Assembly: GCA_017423885.1 (NCBI GenBank)
Contig: JAFPCJ010000029.1
Coordinates: forward strand, 1 to 6,491
DNA length: 6,491 nt
Direction: 5' to 3'
Source of the DNA: Clostridia bacterium
Lineage (GTDB): Bacteria; Bacillota_A; Clostridia; Oscillospirales; Acutalibacteraceae
Shown here: in pieces, positions 1 to 6,491 of the stretch
Layout: every line of letters begins with the position of its first letter
Position numbering within the stretch: position 1 is the first letter of the stretch
Position numbers and translations under genes: made by a program
Notes under the pieces: generated by a model
The model's input: the letters and a program-made list of their open reading frames with translations, nothing else
Databases searched by the model: none
Told to the model about the DNA's origin: nothing

Positions 1-135
1 CAGGGCAGAAAATATTTTGTTATCAGCCCTCATGATGAGTTTGAAAAGCATTTTGGCAGAAGCGCGGATAAGCGCAGAAAGCTTTATAACGGAATGATAA
101 AATGTCAGTTGTTCATGTATTTTAAAAATAAATAA
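1..135 (+). CDS. C-terminal end of an unrecognised protein (5' end outside window)
   Basis: An open frame runs in frame 1 from the window edge to a TAA at 133-135 and gives the last 44 residues of a protein. The visible tail begins QGRKYFVISPHDEFEKHFGR and continues into a basic, aromatic-rich end containing KRRKLYNGM and finishing MYFKNK. I do not recognise the family and assign no function. Support for coding: the frame is open right to a stop placed 1 nt before the AAGGA motif of the next gene, and such tight spacing is typical of an operon. The next gene is a lipid kinase, so a lipid or envelope role is possible, but that is only inference from position. Confidence 0.6.
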   Translation, partial: QGRKYFVISPHDEFEKHFGRSADKRRKLYNGMIKCQLFMYFKNK

Positions 136-136
136 T

Positions 137-141
137 AAGGA
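137..141 (+). promoter_or_regulatory. Ribosome binding site of the lipid kinase gene (decides the start)
   Basis: AAGGA lies 4 nt before the TTG at 146 and 10 nt before the in-frame TTG at 152. The longer gap fits ordinary Shine-Dalgarno geometry better, because AAGGA pairs with the upstream part of the anti-SD. The ATG at 141 opens a frame that stops after two codons and is not the start. Confidence 0.55.
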
Positions 142-145
142 TGTT

Positions 146-1087
146 TTGAGCTTGAAGTATCTGTTTTTTATAAACCCTGCGGCTGGAAAAGGTGTTTTAC
201 AAAAAAGATTACTCGGGGAAATTAAGAACTTCTTTTCGGCAAGGGATGACGAATATGAACTTATAGTAACTGAATTTTGCGGCGATGCCGAGAGCCGTGC
301 GCGCAAAGCGGCACAGACAGGTGAGTCTTTGCGGATGTTTGCCTGCGGCGGTGAGGGTACTTGCTATGAACTGCTTAACGGTGTTTTCGGTTACGATAAT
401 GTTGAATTGGGAGTTATTCCCTGTGGCTCTGCGAACGATTTTTTAAAGGTGTTTGAGTCATCAGAGCCATTCCGTTCACTTGAAGCGCAAATATCAGGCG
501 ATGCCATTCCTATTGACATTATTAAGGCGGGTGACCGCTACTGTATCAACGGCTGTTCCGTAGGCATGGATGCTATGGTGGCAAGAGATATGAAGCTTTT
601 CAGACGTTTTCCGCTTGTTTCAGGCTCGCTTGCTTACAAGCTTGCGATTGTTAAGACCTTTTTAAATCCCAAGCTTGGAGTTACTATTGATATTACGGTA
701 GACGGAACTCGTTTAGGCGAAAAGGATTGCCTTTTTGCCGTTATGGGCAATGCTCCGTTTTACGGCGGCGGCTATAAGGGCGCGCCGTATGCCCATCCTG
801 CAGACGGTATGCTTGACTTTACCTTGGTAGATACCATTTCACATTTTAAGGTGCTGAAATTTTTATCTACTTATGAAAAGGGAGAGTTTGAGCATCTTGA
901 ATATTGCCGACTTGAGCGTTGCGAGAGCATGAGCTTTACAGCCGAAAAAGCGGTTCCCGTTAATCTTGACGGTGAAATAGCCGAGCTTAAGGAATGTGAT
1001 TTCAGCATTGTAAAAAACGGCGTAAGATTTGTCGTACCGACAGGCGCAGTGTTGCCCGAGCCCCAAAAACTATTAACAAATGTTTAA
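146..1087 (+). CDS. Diacylglycerol/lipid kinase family protein (DgkB/YegS/BmrU-like)
   Basis: A soluble lipid kinase of the DAGK catalytic family. Family members transfer the ATP gamma-phosphate to diacylglycerol or related lipids at the inner face of the membrane; in Gram-positives, DgkB recycles diacylglycerol left by lipoteichoic-acid synthesis. Residues counted from TTG 146: nucleotide-loop motif NPAAGKG at 10-16; glycine-rich motif GGEGT at 68-72 followed by ELLNG; IPCGSANDF at 91-99 (the GTGNDF position); FYGGGYKGAP at 205-214 followed by DGMLD at 220-224; and the C-terminal DGE at 275-277. The length of 313 aa is normal for the family. The usual GGDGT reads GGEGT here, and GTGNDF reads GSANDF. 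The start is TTG at 146 or, more likely from RBS spacing, TTG at 152, giving a protein that begins MKYLFFINPAAGKG. It is probably co-transcribed with the gene ending at 135. No terminator hairpin is visible after the stop, so read-through into groES is possible. The family is clear; the exact lipid substrate is not. Confidence 0.88.
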   Translation: MSLKYLFFINPAAGKGVLQKRLLGEIKNFFSARDDEYELIVTEFCGDAESRARKAAQTGESLRMFACGGEGTCYELLNGVFGYDNVELGVIPCGSANDFLKVFESSEPFRSLEAQISGDAIPIDIIKAGDRYCINGCSVGMDAMVARDMKLFRRFPLVSGSLAYKLAIVKTFLNPKLGVTIDITVDGTRLGEKDCLFAVMGNAPFYGGGYKGAPYAHPADGMLDFTLVDTISHFKVLKFLSTYEKGEFEHLEYCRLERCESMSFTAEKAVPVNLDGEIAELKECDFSIVKNGVRFVVPTGAVLPEPQKLLTNV

Positions 1088-1090
1088 TTT

Positions 1091-1107
1091 TTTGACTTTC
1101 GCTGACT
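1091..1107. promoter_or_regulatory. Putative CtsR operator (tandem heptad repeat) upstream of groES
   Basis: The + strand shows TTTGACT, then TTC, then GCTGACT. Read on the minus strand this is AGTCAGC-GAA-AGTCAAA. The published CtsR operator is a direct heptad repeat, RGTCAAA-NAN-RGTCAAA. One heptad here matches fully, the other matches at 5 of 7 positions, and the 3-nt spacer with central A also fits. A further TTGAC-containing element follows at 1112-1118 and forms the -35 box, so a repressor bound here would touch the promoter. CtsR controls clp genes and, in some Firmicutes, groESL. The match is by eye in AT-rich DNA, so it remains a candidate. Confidence 0.45.
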
Positions 1108-1112
1108 TTTAC

Positions 1113-1140
1113 TTGACAAATCGAAAAAAATGGTTAAAAT
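1113..1140 (+). promoter_or_regulatory. Sigma-A-type promoter of groES-groEL
   Basis: The -35 box TTGACA is at 1113-1118 and the -10 box TAAAAT at 1135-1140, separated by 16 nt. The -35 is a full consensus match and the -10 differs from TATAAT at one position. Transcription would begin near 1146-1148, giving a leader of about 62 nt before the groES ATG. The promoter sits in the only gap between the lipid kinase and groES, as expected for a separately inducible chaperonin operon. Confidence 0.72.
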
Positions 1141-1160
1141 GTATATTTGTAAACAACATA

Positions 1161-1175
1161 CGCTTACTTTAAGCG
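1161..1175. promoter_or_regulatory. Inverted repeat in the groES leader (non-CIRCE)
   Basis: CGCTTA (1161-1166) and TAAGCG (1170-1175) form a perfect 6-bp inverted repeat around CTT. It lies between the predicted transcription start and the groES ribosome binding site, where many Firmicutes carry the HrcA operator CIRCE (TTAGCACTC-N9-GAGTGCTAA). The sequence does not match CIRCE: only a TGCTAA at 1179-1184 resembles the end of its right arm, and the left arm is missing. It could be another operator, a short RNA hairpin, or chance. Confidence 0.35.
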
Positions 1176-1195
1176 CTATGCTAAATTTTAATTTT

Positions 1196-1200
1196 GGAGG
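1196..1200 (+). promoter_or_regulatory. Ribosome binding site of groES (decides the start)
   Basis: GGAGG ends 8 nt before the ATG at 1209, an ideal distance. An upstream in-frame TTG at 1194 would place the Shine-Dalgarno inside the coding sequence and add five residues (MEEFF) not seen in GroES proteins, so the start is ATG 1209. Confidence 0.9.
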
Positions 1201-1208
1201 AATTTTTT

Positions 1209-1493
1209 ATGACTATCAAACCTTTGGCAGATAATGTTGTCGTAAAGGCTACCGAAGCAGAGGAGACCACCAAGAGCGGTATCGTTCTCACTTCGGCTTC
1301 AAAGGAAAAGCCTCAGATTGCTGAGGTAGTAGCAGTAGGCCCCGGTGGAATGGTGGACGGCAAGGAGGTCATCATGACCGTAAAGCCGGGCGATAAGGTT
1401 ATCGCCGCCAAATATTCGGGTACAGATGTAAAGATAGATGACGAGGAATATTCCGTACTTCATCTTTCCGATATTCTTGCTATTGTTGAATAA
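1209..1493 (+). CDS. groES: Co-chaperonin GroES (Hsp10)
   Basis: GroES is the heptameric lid of the GroEL chaperonin; it caps the folding chamber in the cytoplasm when ATP is bound. From ATG 1209 the protein has 94 residues, the usual size. It begins MTIKPLADNVVVK, the conserved first beta strand. The mobile loop at about residues 16-32 carries the hydrophobic IVL tripeptide (25-27) that docks on the GroEL apical domain. A GPGG turn at 44-47 corresponds to the roof hairpin, and the end SDILAIVE is typical of the family. The gene is followed after 15 nt by groEL, an arrangement conserved across bacteria. Expression is predicted from the promoter at 1113-1140 under stress control. Nothing in the protein looks unusual. 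Confidence 0.97.
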   Translation: MTIKPLADNVVVKATEAEETTKSGIVLTSASKEKPQIAEVVAVGPGGMVDGKEVIMTVKPGDKVIAAKYSGTDVKIDDEEYSVLHLSDILAIVE

Positions 1494-1494
1494 T

Positions 1495-3149
<1,655 letters not shown>

Positions 3150-3182
3150 TTCGCCATTTGAAACCTGAAACAACTTATTATT

Positions 3183-3222
3183 AAAAAAACGCTCGACAGC
3201 CATAAACTGCCGAGCGTTTTTT
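3183..3222 (+). terminator. Rho-independent terminator of groES-groEL
   Basis: The arms ACGCTCG (3189-3195) and CGAGCGT (3211-3217) form a 7-bp stem. It is extended outward by an A-run (from 3183) facing a T-run (to 3222), and inward by CAG/CTG (3197-3199 with 3207-3209) after one A-C mismatch, leaving a CCATAAA loop. Six T residues follow the GC-rich stem. It lies 33 nt after the groEL stop. Confidence 0.92.
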
Positions 3223-3251
3223 GATGGTTTTAAATTTCAACCGAAAATCGG

Positions 3252-4343
3252 GTGTTTTTATATTACAGAACCGCACTTATAAATTTCGGCAAAAATATAA
3301 TTGCAAACGAAATCAGTATAATCGGATGTAGCGGATGCACTCATGAGCTGTTTGACCATACCGCCGTAAGACAGACACAGACCGATTATGAGGGAATCGT
3401 TCAGGAGACCTGTGTAACCGTTACATGGATGAAGTTTGCTTCGCAGCTTCTTGAGCTTTCGGGATGCTCTGAATACGCTGATAAAATTGAACAGTCATTT
3501 TATAATGCCTACCGCGGCTCCTTTAATACAAAACGTATTCTTAAAAACGATGAAGATAAAGCGCACCTTAATACATTCTCGCAGATACTGCCGTTTGACA
3601 GCTATGCACCGCTTGTTTCCGATACGCGCGGCAGGAAAGTGGGCGGATATAATGTACTGCTGAACAAATCTTTTTACGGTTGCTGTGCTTGCATAGGGTC
3701 CGCAGGCGCAGGTGTGATACCTGAAATCGCATTGATGAACAAAAACGGCGGAATCGTAATCAATTATTACGAAAAAGGCTTTATTAATGCTGTAACACCT
3801 GACGGTGCGGCGCTTAAAATAAACATTGATACCGCTTATCCGTACAAAGGAACAGTAAAATTCAAGCTTGAGCTTGAAAGAACAGAAGCCTTTGATATTT
3901 TATTCAGAGTTCCTGCTTGGTGCGGCGAAGCGGCTGTTACCTACAAGGGAAAAACTGAAAAATTTGATAGCGGATATGCTGTAATTCACGCATCTTGGAA
4001 TAATTTCGATGAGATTACCTTGGAATTGGCCATGCGTGTTAAAAGAGTGTTGCCGCCAAAGGATGCGGTAAACAGCGATATTTTTGCCGCATATACATAC
4101 GGTCCCTTGGTTTTGGCGGCTGATAAACGAATTACCGATCCCGATGCGGTGCTTGATGCGGTATGCGATGAGCAGGGCTTCGTCGAGACAAAAGAGGTGC
4201 TTTGTCCCGAAATTAAAGAAGCACACATTTGCTTTGAAATACAGCTTAAATCGGGAGAAAAGGCAAGACTTATCGATTATGCATCGGCAGGAAAAACATG
4301 GAGCGAGGAATCGCGCTGTGCCGCTTGGATAAGGAGAAAATAG
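3252..4343 (+). pseudogene. 5'-truncated GH127-type (DUF1680) beta-L-arabinofuranosidase remnant
   Basis: The frame encodes the C-terminal part of a DUF1680/GH127-type glycosidase, a family that removes beta-L-arabinofuranosyl residues from plant glycans. In the characterised member HypBA1 (about 650 aa) the catalytic residues are Glu322 (acid/base) and Cys417 (nucleophile), with zinc held by Glu338, Cys340, Cys417 and Cys418. Residues counted from GTG 3252: Glu32 in the GCSGCTHELFD segment, ETC at 52-54, and the Cys pair 144-145 occupy the matching positions. A beta-sandwich-like C-terminal part follows (RVPAWCGEAAV at 219-229, YGPLVLAADKR at 283-292), and the end IDYASAGKTW...AAWIRRK looks natural. 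About 290 N-terminal residues of the alpha/alpha barrel are missing. The frame opens after a TAA at 3231, only 9 nt past the groEL terminator, and GTG 3252 has no ribosome binding site. There are no internal stops, so the truncation may be recent or the frame still under constraint. It is most likely non-functional. Homology is inferred from remembered motifs. Confidence 0.7.
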
Positions 4344-4384
4344 ACCTGATATACACTTTGTATTCTTGTTATAAATTAAAAATA

Positions 4385-4427
4385 GCAGATGCTTTTGAAT
4401 CATCAAAGGCATCTGCCGATATTTTTT
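4385..4427. terminator. Bidirectional terminator between convergent genes
   Basis: GCAGATGC (4385-4392) pairs with GCATCTGC (4409-4416). The stem continues inward through TTTTGA/TCAAAG (one G-T pair) to a 14-bp stem with an ATCA loop (4399-4402). On the minus strand the stem is followed after TA by a T5 run, so it ends the PBP2 transcript. On the plus strand a T6 run (4422-4427) follows after CGATA, so it can also stop transcription from the GH127 remnant. The plus-strand T-run overlaps the PBP2 stop codon. Confidence 0.88.
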
Positions 4428-6405
4428 ACTGTAAAACCGCAAAGGGTGGGGTATCGGATTGCTTGTTGCCGTCTGCAAAGAAGTAGGCATCAAGCATTTC
4501 TTTTATTATCGTACCTGCCGAATATCCCGAGGAGCCATGCTCAAGTATGACTGAAATGGCTATCTGCGGATTTTCGTAAGATGCAAAAACTATATAGGTA
4601 CTGTGGTCCGCGCCTGTATTTATCTGTGATGTACCTGTTTTACCGCCTATTTTTATCGGGTAATCGGCAAAAACGGTGCGTCCTGTTCCGTCTACCGTAA
4701 CCGAAAGCATACCCTCTTTTATGGCGGCAAGCGAGGTGGGGTTGATGTCAAGCTTATTAAGCACTTCAGGCTCCTGATCTTTATAAACAGTAGAAAGATC
4801 GTAGGAAACTATACTGTCTATCAGGGTAGTGCGATAGCGTGTACCGCCGTTTGAAAGGGTGGCGGCATAGCTTGCAAGCTGTAATGGCGTGAAGGCGTTC
4901 ATTTGTCCTATGGATATCTGCAATGTGTCACCGCCGAGACCGTTGCTCGTAGGCTCCATAAGCAGACCAGCGCTGTCGTCTACCTCAACACCTGTTTTAA
5001 CGCCGAGACCGAACTGCTTAAAATAATCGGTAAGTGTTATAGCGCCAACCCTTCTGCCAAGCTCAAAGAAAAAGTAGTTACAGCTTTTTGCAAGCGCTGT
5101 TTTGAGCGGAATAGAGCCGTGATAGCCCATGCATGATGGTTGATAATCAGCAAACAGACGGTAGGTGTGAACACAGCGTATAGTCTCACCCAACTTGTAC
5201 TGCGAGTTATCAAGCGCCGCCATAGCAACTATCGGCTTTATGGTAGAACCGATAGGGTATACGCCTTGAAAAGCACGGTTTGTAAGCGGATGTAAAGGGT
5301 CTGCGCTCAACGCAGCATAGTTTTCATGCATGGTTGAGGAATCGTAAGTAGGGTAGTTTGCTCCGCAGATTATTCCGCCCGTATCAATATCAATCATAAC
5401 AGCCGAGCCTGCAACTGCCGTTCCGCCCTTGCTTTGAAGCTCCTTTATTATGCGCTCAAGTGAGTTTTGCGCGGTGCGCTGGATGGATTTATCAAGGGTC
5501 AGCATTACGGTCTTACCTGCGATAGGCTCGCGCGTAATCTTGCTTTGAACTATCTTACCCTGTTCGTCTATATAATAGGTCATTTCGCCGTCAATACCGT
5601 GCAGATATTCCTCTGCCCAATACTCAATACCGCTTTTTCCGACCTTGTCGTTATAGGAATAGCCTTTTTTCTTATATTTTTCCCAATCTTCCTCGTATAT
5701 GGGACCGACCTCACCGATAAGGTTGACAGCAAGGGTGGTATCAACATACTCTCTGAAGGGAACAACATCTACCGTGACCCCCGAATACATGAAGCCGCCC
5801 TCGGAGACTTTACGCATAAGCTCTGTAGGGATGTCCTCGGCAAAGGTGTAGGGGTAGGAAATGGAGAAGTCAGCAATATCCATACTGTATCGTACTCCCA
5901 TAATGAGACGCTGTTGCTCTACAGGGTAAGCCTCGAGCTTATATTTTTCAACCATTCTTGTAAAGCAGTTTTCAGCGGTTGCATAATGAGCAAGCTTCAA
6001 AAGCTTTATAAGCTTTGCGGTGGATTCGCCCTCTTTAAAGGAGTAGGGTGGCGCGTTTTCAAGCGGAAGTGAGTCTATCCACTCGGTCTTATGCTCTTGC
6101 ACAAGGGTTATAAGCGAGAGGATGACGTCATTGAGGTCACTGCCTACGCGCGCTTTGTTAAATACTATATTGTAGCCGTCACGGTTGACCGCTATCTGTC
6201 TGCCGTAGTAGTCAAGAATTTCACCGCGGGGTGCTTTTAGAACCGCCGTCAGCTTCTTGGTGCCTGCAAGGATATCATTGTTTTGCGACGCCGTTATCTG
6301 CAGGTTGTAAATACGTGCACTGTACAGAAGCATAACTATGATCAGAAGAATTGCAAGGAATGTAAACCTGAATTGACTTTTTTTCTGAAAGGGCAACTGT
6401 TTCAC
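4426..6405 (-). CDS. mrdA: Class B penicillin-binding protein, PBP2/MrdA type (elongation transpeptidase)
   Basis: A membrane-anchored DD-transpeptidase that cross-links peptidoglycan on the outer face of the membrane, predicted to act in the elongation (rod) complex with MreBCD and RodA. The 659 residues show a basic N-terminus, one membrane segment at about 13-30, then the PBP-dimer/pedestal region beginning APRGEILDYYGRQIAVN (58-74) and including VGKSGIE (255-261). The transpeptidase domain carries all three active-site motifs: STIK with nucleophile S387 and K390, SCN at 441-443, and KTG at 589-591. The length is usual for PBP2 and larger PASTA-bearing types are excluded, since the protein ends about 70 residues after KTG. 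The start is GTG at 6403-6405; a TAA lies in frame just upstream and the next Met is inside the membrane segment. Its start overlaps the stop of an MreD-like gene. It ends at the shared hairpin at 4385. The PBP2 rather than SpoVD/FtsI assignment rests on this neighbour and the lack of PASTA repeats. Confidence 0.92.
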   Translation of the reverse strand: MKQLPFQKKSQFRFTFLAILLIIVMLLYSARIYNLQITASQNNDILAGTKKLTAVLKAPRGEILDYYGRQIAVNRDGYNIVFNKARVGSDLNDVILSLITLVQEHKTEWIDSLPLENAPPYSFKEGESTAKLIKLLKLAHYATAENCFTRMVEKYKLEAYPVEQQRLIMGVRYSMDIADFSISYPYTFAEDIPTELMRKVSEGGFMYSGVTVDVVPFREYVDTTLAVNLIGEVGPIYEEDWEKYKKKGYSYNDKVGKSGIEYWAEEYLHGIDGEMTYYIDEQGKIVQSKITREPIAGKTVMLTLDKSIQRTAQNSLERIIKELQSKGGTAVAGSAVMIDIDTGGIICGANYPTYDSSTMHENYAALSADPLHPLTNRAFQGVYPIGSTIKPIVAMAALDNSQYKLGETIRCVHTYRLFADYQPSCMGYHGSIPLKTALAKSCNYFFFELGRRVGAITLTDYFKQFGLGVKTGVEVDDSAGLLMEPTSNGLGGDTLQISIGQMNAFTPLQLASYAATLSNGGTRYRTTLIDSIVSYDLSTVYKDQEPEVLNKLDINPTSLAAIKEGMLSVTVDGTGRTVFADYPIKIGGKTGTSQINTGADHSTYIVFASYENPQIAISVILEHGSSGYSAGTIIKEMLDAYFFADGNKQSDTPPFAVLQ

Positions 6406-6491
6406 CTGTCCTTTTTAAGATTATTAAAGGTTTTATGAAGAAAGAAAAACGGAACTGAAAATAGATTTGTGAAAATTACGGTTGGGAGCGC
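6402..6491 (-). CDS. mreD: C-terminal end of an MreD-like rod shape-determining protein (5' end outside window)
   Basis: An open frame enters from the right edge on the minus strand and ends at TGA (6404-6402), giving 29 residues. It starts ALPTVIFTNLFSVPFFFLHK and finishes with a basic tail NNLKKDR. MreD is a small polytopic membrane protein of the elongation complex; its last helix commonly shows a PT...N...P pattern followed by a short charged tail, and this fragment fits. The stop overlaps the PBP2 start as GTGA, and mreD directly before a PBP2 gene is the classic mreBCD-mrdA order. The fragment is short, so the name rests mostly on context; some other membrane protein is not excluded. 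Confidence 0.6.
   Translation of the reverse strand, partial: ALPTVIFTNLFSVPFFFLHKTFNNLKKDR
6409..6413 (-). promoter_or_regulatory. Ribosome binding site of PBP2 inside the end of mreD
   Basis: On the minus strand AAGGA is separated from the GTG start by only CAG, a short gap for a Shine-Dalgarno. Because the preceding frame terminates across this same GTG, ribosomes finishing MreD are already positioned here and coupling could make up for the spacing. A TTG three codons downstream would have a 12-nt gap and is a weaker alternative. Confidence 0.5.

Noticed and set aside
1142..1147. TATATT as alternative -10 box for groES
   Set aside because: It would lie 23 nt from the TTGACA box, too far for a sigma-A promoter. 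TAAAAT at 1135-1140 has a 16-nt spacer.
1158..1184. Possible canonical CIRCE element
   Set aside because: With the TGCTAA at 1179-1184 taken as the right arm, the left arm nine bases away reads ATACGCTTA rather than TTAGCACTC. Only one half shows partial similarity, so I do not call CIRCE.
3252..3254. GTG as a genuine start of a short functional glycosidase
   Set aside because: No Shine-Dalgarno precedes it, no promoter is visible after the groEL terminator, and the product would lack most of the catalytic barrel.
3223..3260. Insertion sequence or attachment site at the GH127 breakpoint
   Set aside because: I see no terminal inverted repeats, target duplication or integrase/transposase gene near the junction, so a mobile element is not supported.
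3900..4493. 197-codon minus-strand frame across the GH127 remnant and the terminator
   Set aside because: It runs through the strong bidirectional hairpin and into the end of PBP2 in another frame, has no recognisable motifs, and lies opposite clear GH127 homology.
5467..6072. 201-codon open frame on the plus strand opposite the PBP2 gene
   Set aside because: The minus-strand PBP2 has full domain structure across this region. The antisense translation matches no family I know and has no operon context.

Overview
The window looks like chromosomal DNA of a Clostridia-type Firmicute, plausibly a gut-associated Oscillospiraceae/Ruminococcaceae relative. Reasons: moderate GC, strong AGGAGG-type ribosome binding sites, TTG and GTG starts, a groES-groEL operon with a possible CtsR-type operator and no recognisable CIRCE, and an mreD-PBP2 cell-shape pair. 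The lineage is an inference from sequence style, not a measured result.

Layout. Positions 1-135 (+) hold the last 44 codons of an unrecognised gene. A diacylglycerol/lipid kinase gene follows closely and is probably in the same operon. Positions 1088-1208 form a regulatory gap: a tandem heptad repeat resembling a CtsR operator, a TTGACA/TAAAAT promoter whose -35 lies just after that repeat, and a short inverted repeat in the expected leader. groES and groEL (+) come next, 15 nt apart, and end at a strong hairpin terminator.

Directly behind that terminator is a 363-codon open frame (+) that is the C-terminal part of a GH127-type (DUF1680) beta-L-arabinofuranosidase. It keeps the presumed catalytic/zinc Glu and Cys motifs but lacks roughly the first 290 residues and any convincing start, so it reads as a 5'-truncated remnant. 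A long hairpin, flanked by T-runs usable on both strands, separates it from a convergent block on the minus strand. That block is a class B penicillin-binding protein of the PBP2/MrdA type (stop at 4426, GTG start at 6405), preceded by the C-terminal end of an MreD-like protein (6491-6402). The mreD stop and the PBP2 start overlap as GTGA, which suggests translational coupling in an mreBCD-mrdA-type elongation operon.

Most of the content is housekeeping: lipid recycling, protein folding, and elongation-mode cell-wall synthesis. I see no transposase, CRISPR array, tRNA, rRNA or phage gene, and no evidence of a new multi-gene system. The points most worth a second look are the putative CtsR operator, the truncated GH127 gene behind groEL, the alanine-rich GroEL tail, and the GGEGT variant in the lipid kinase.
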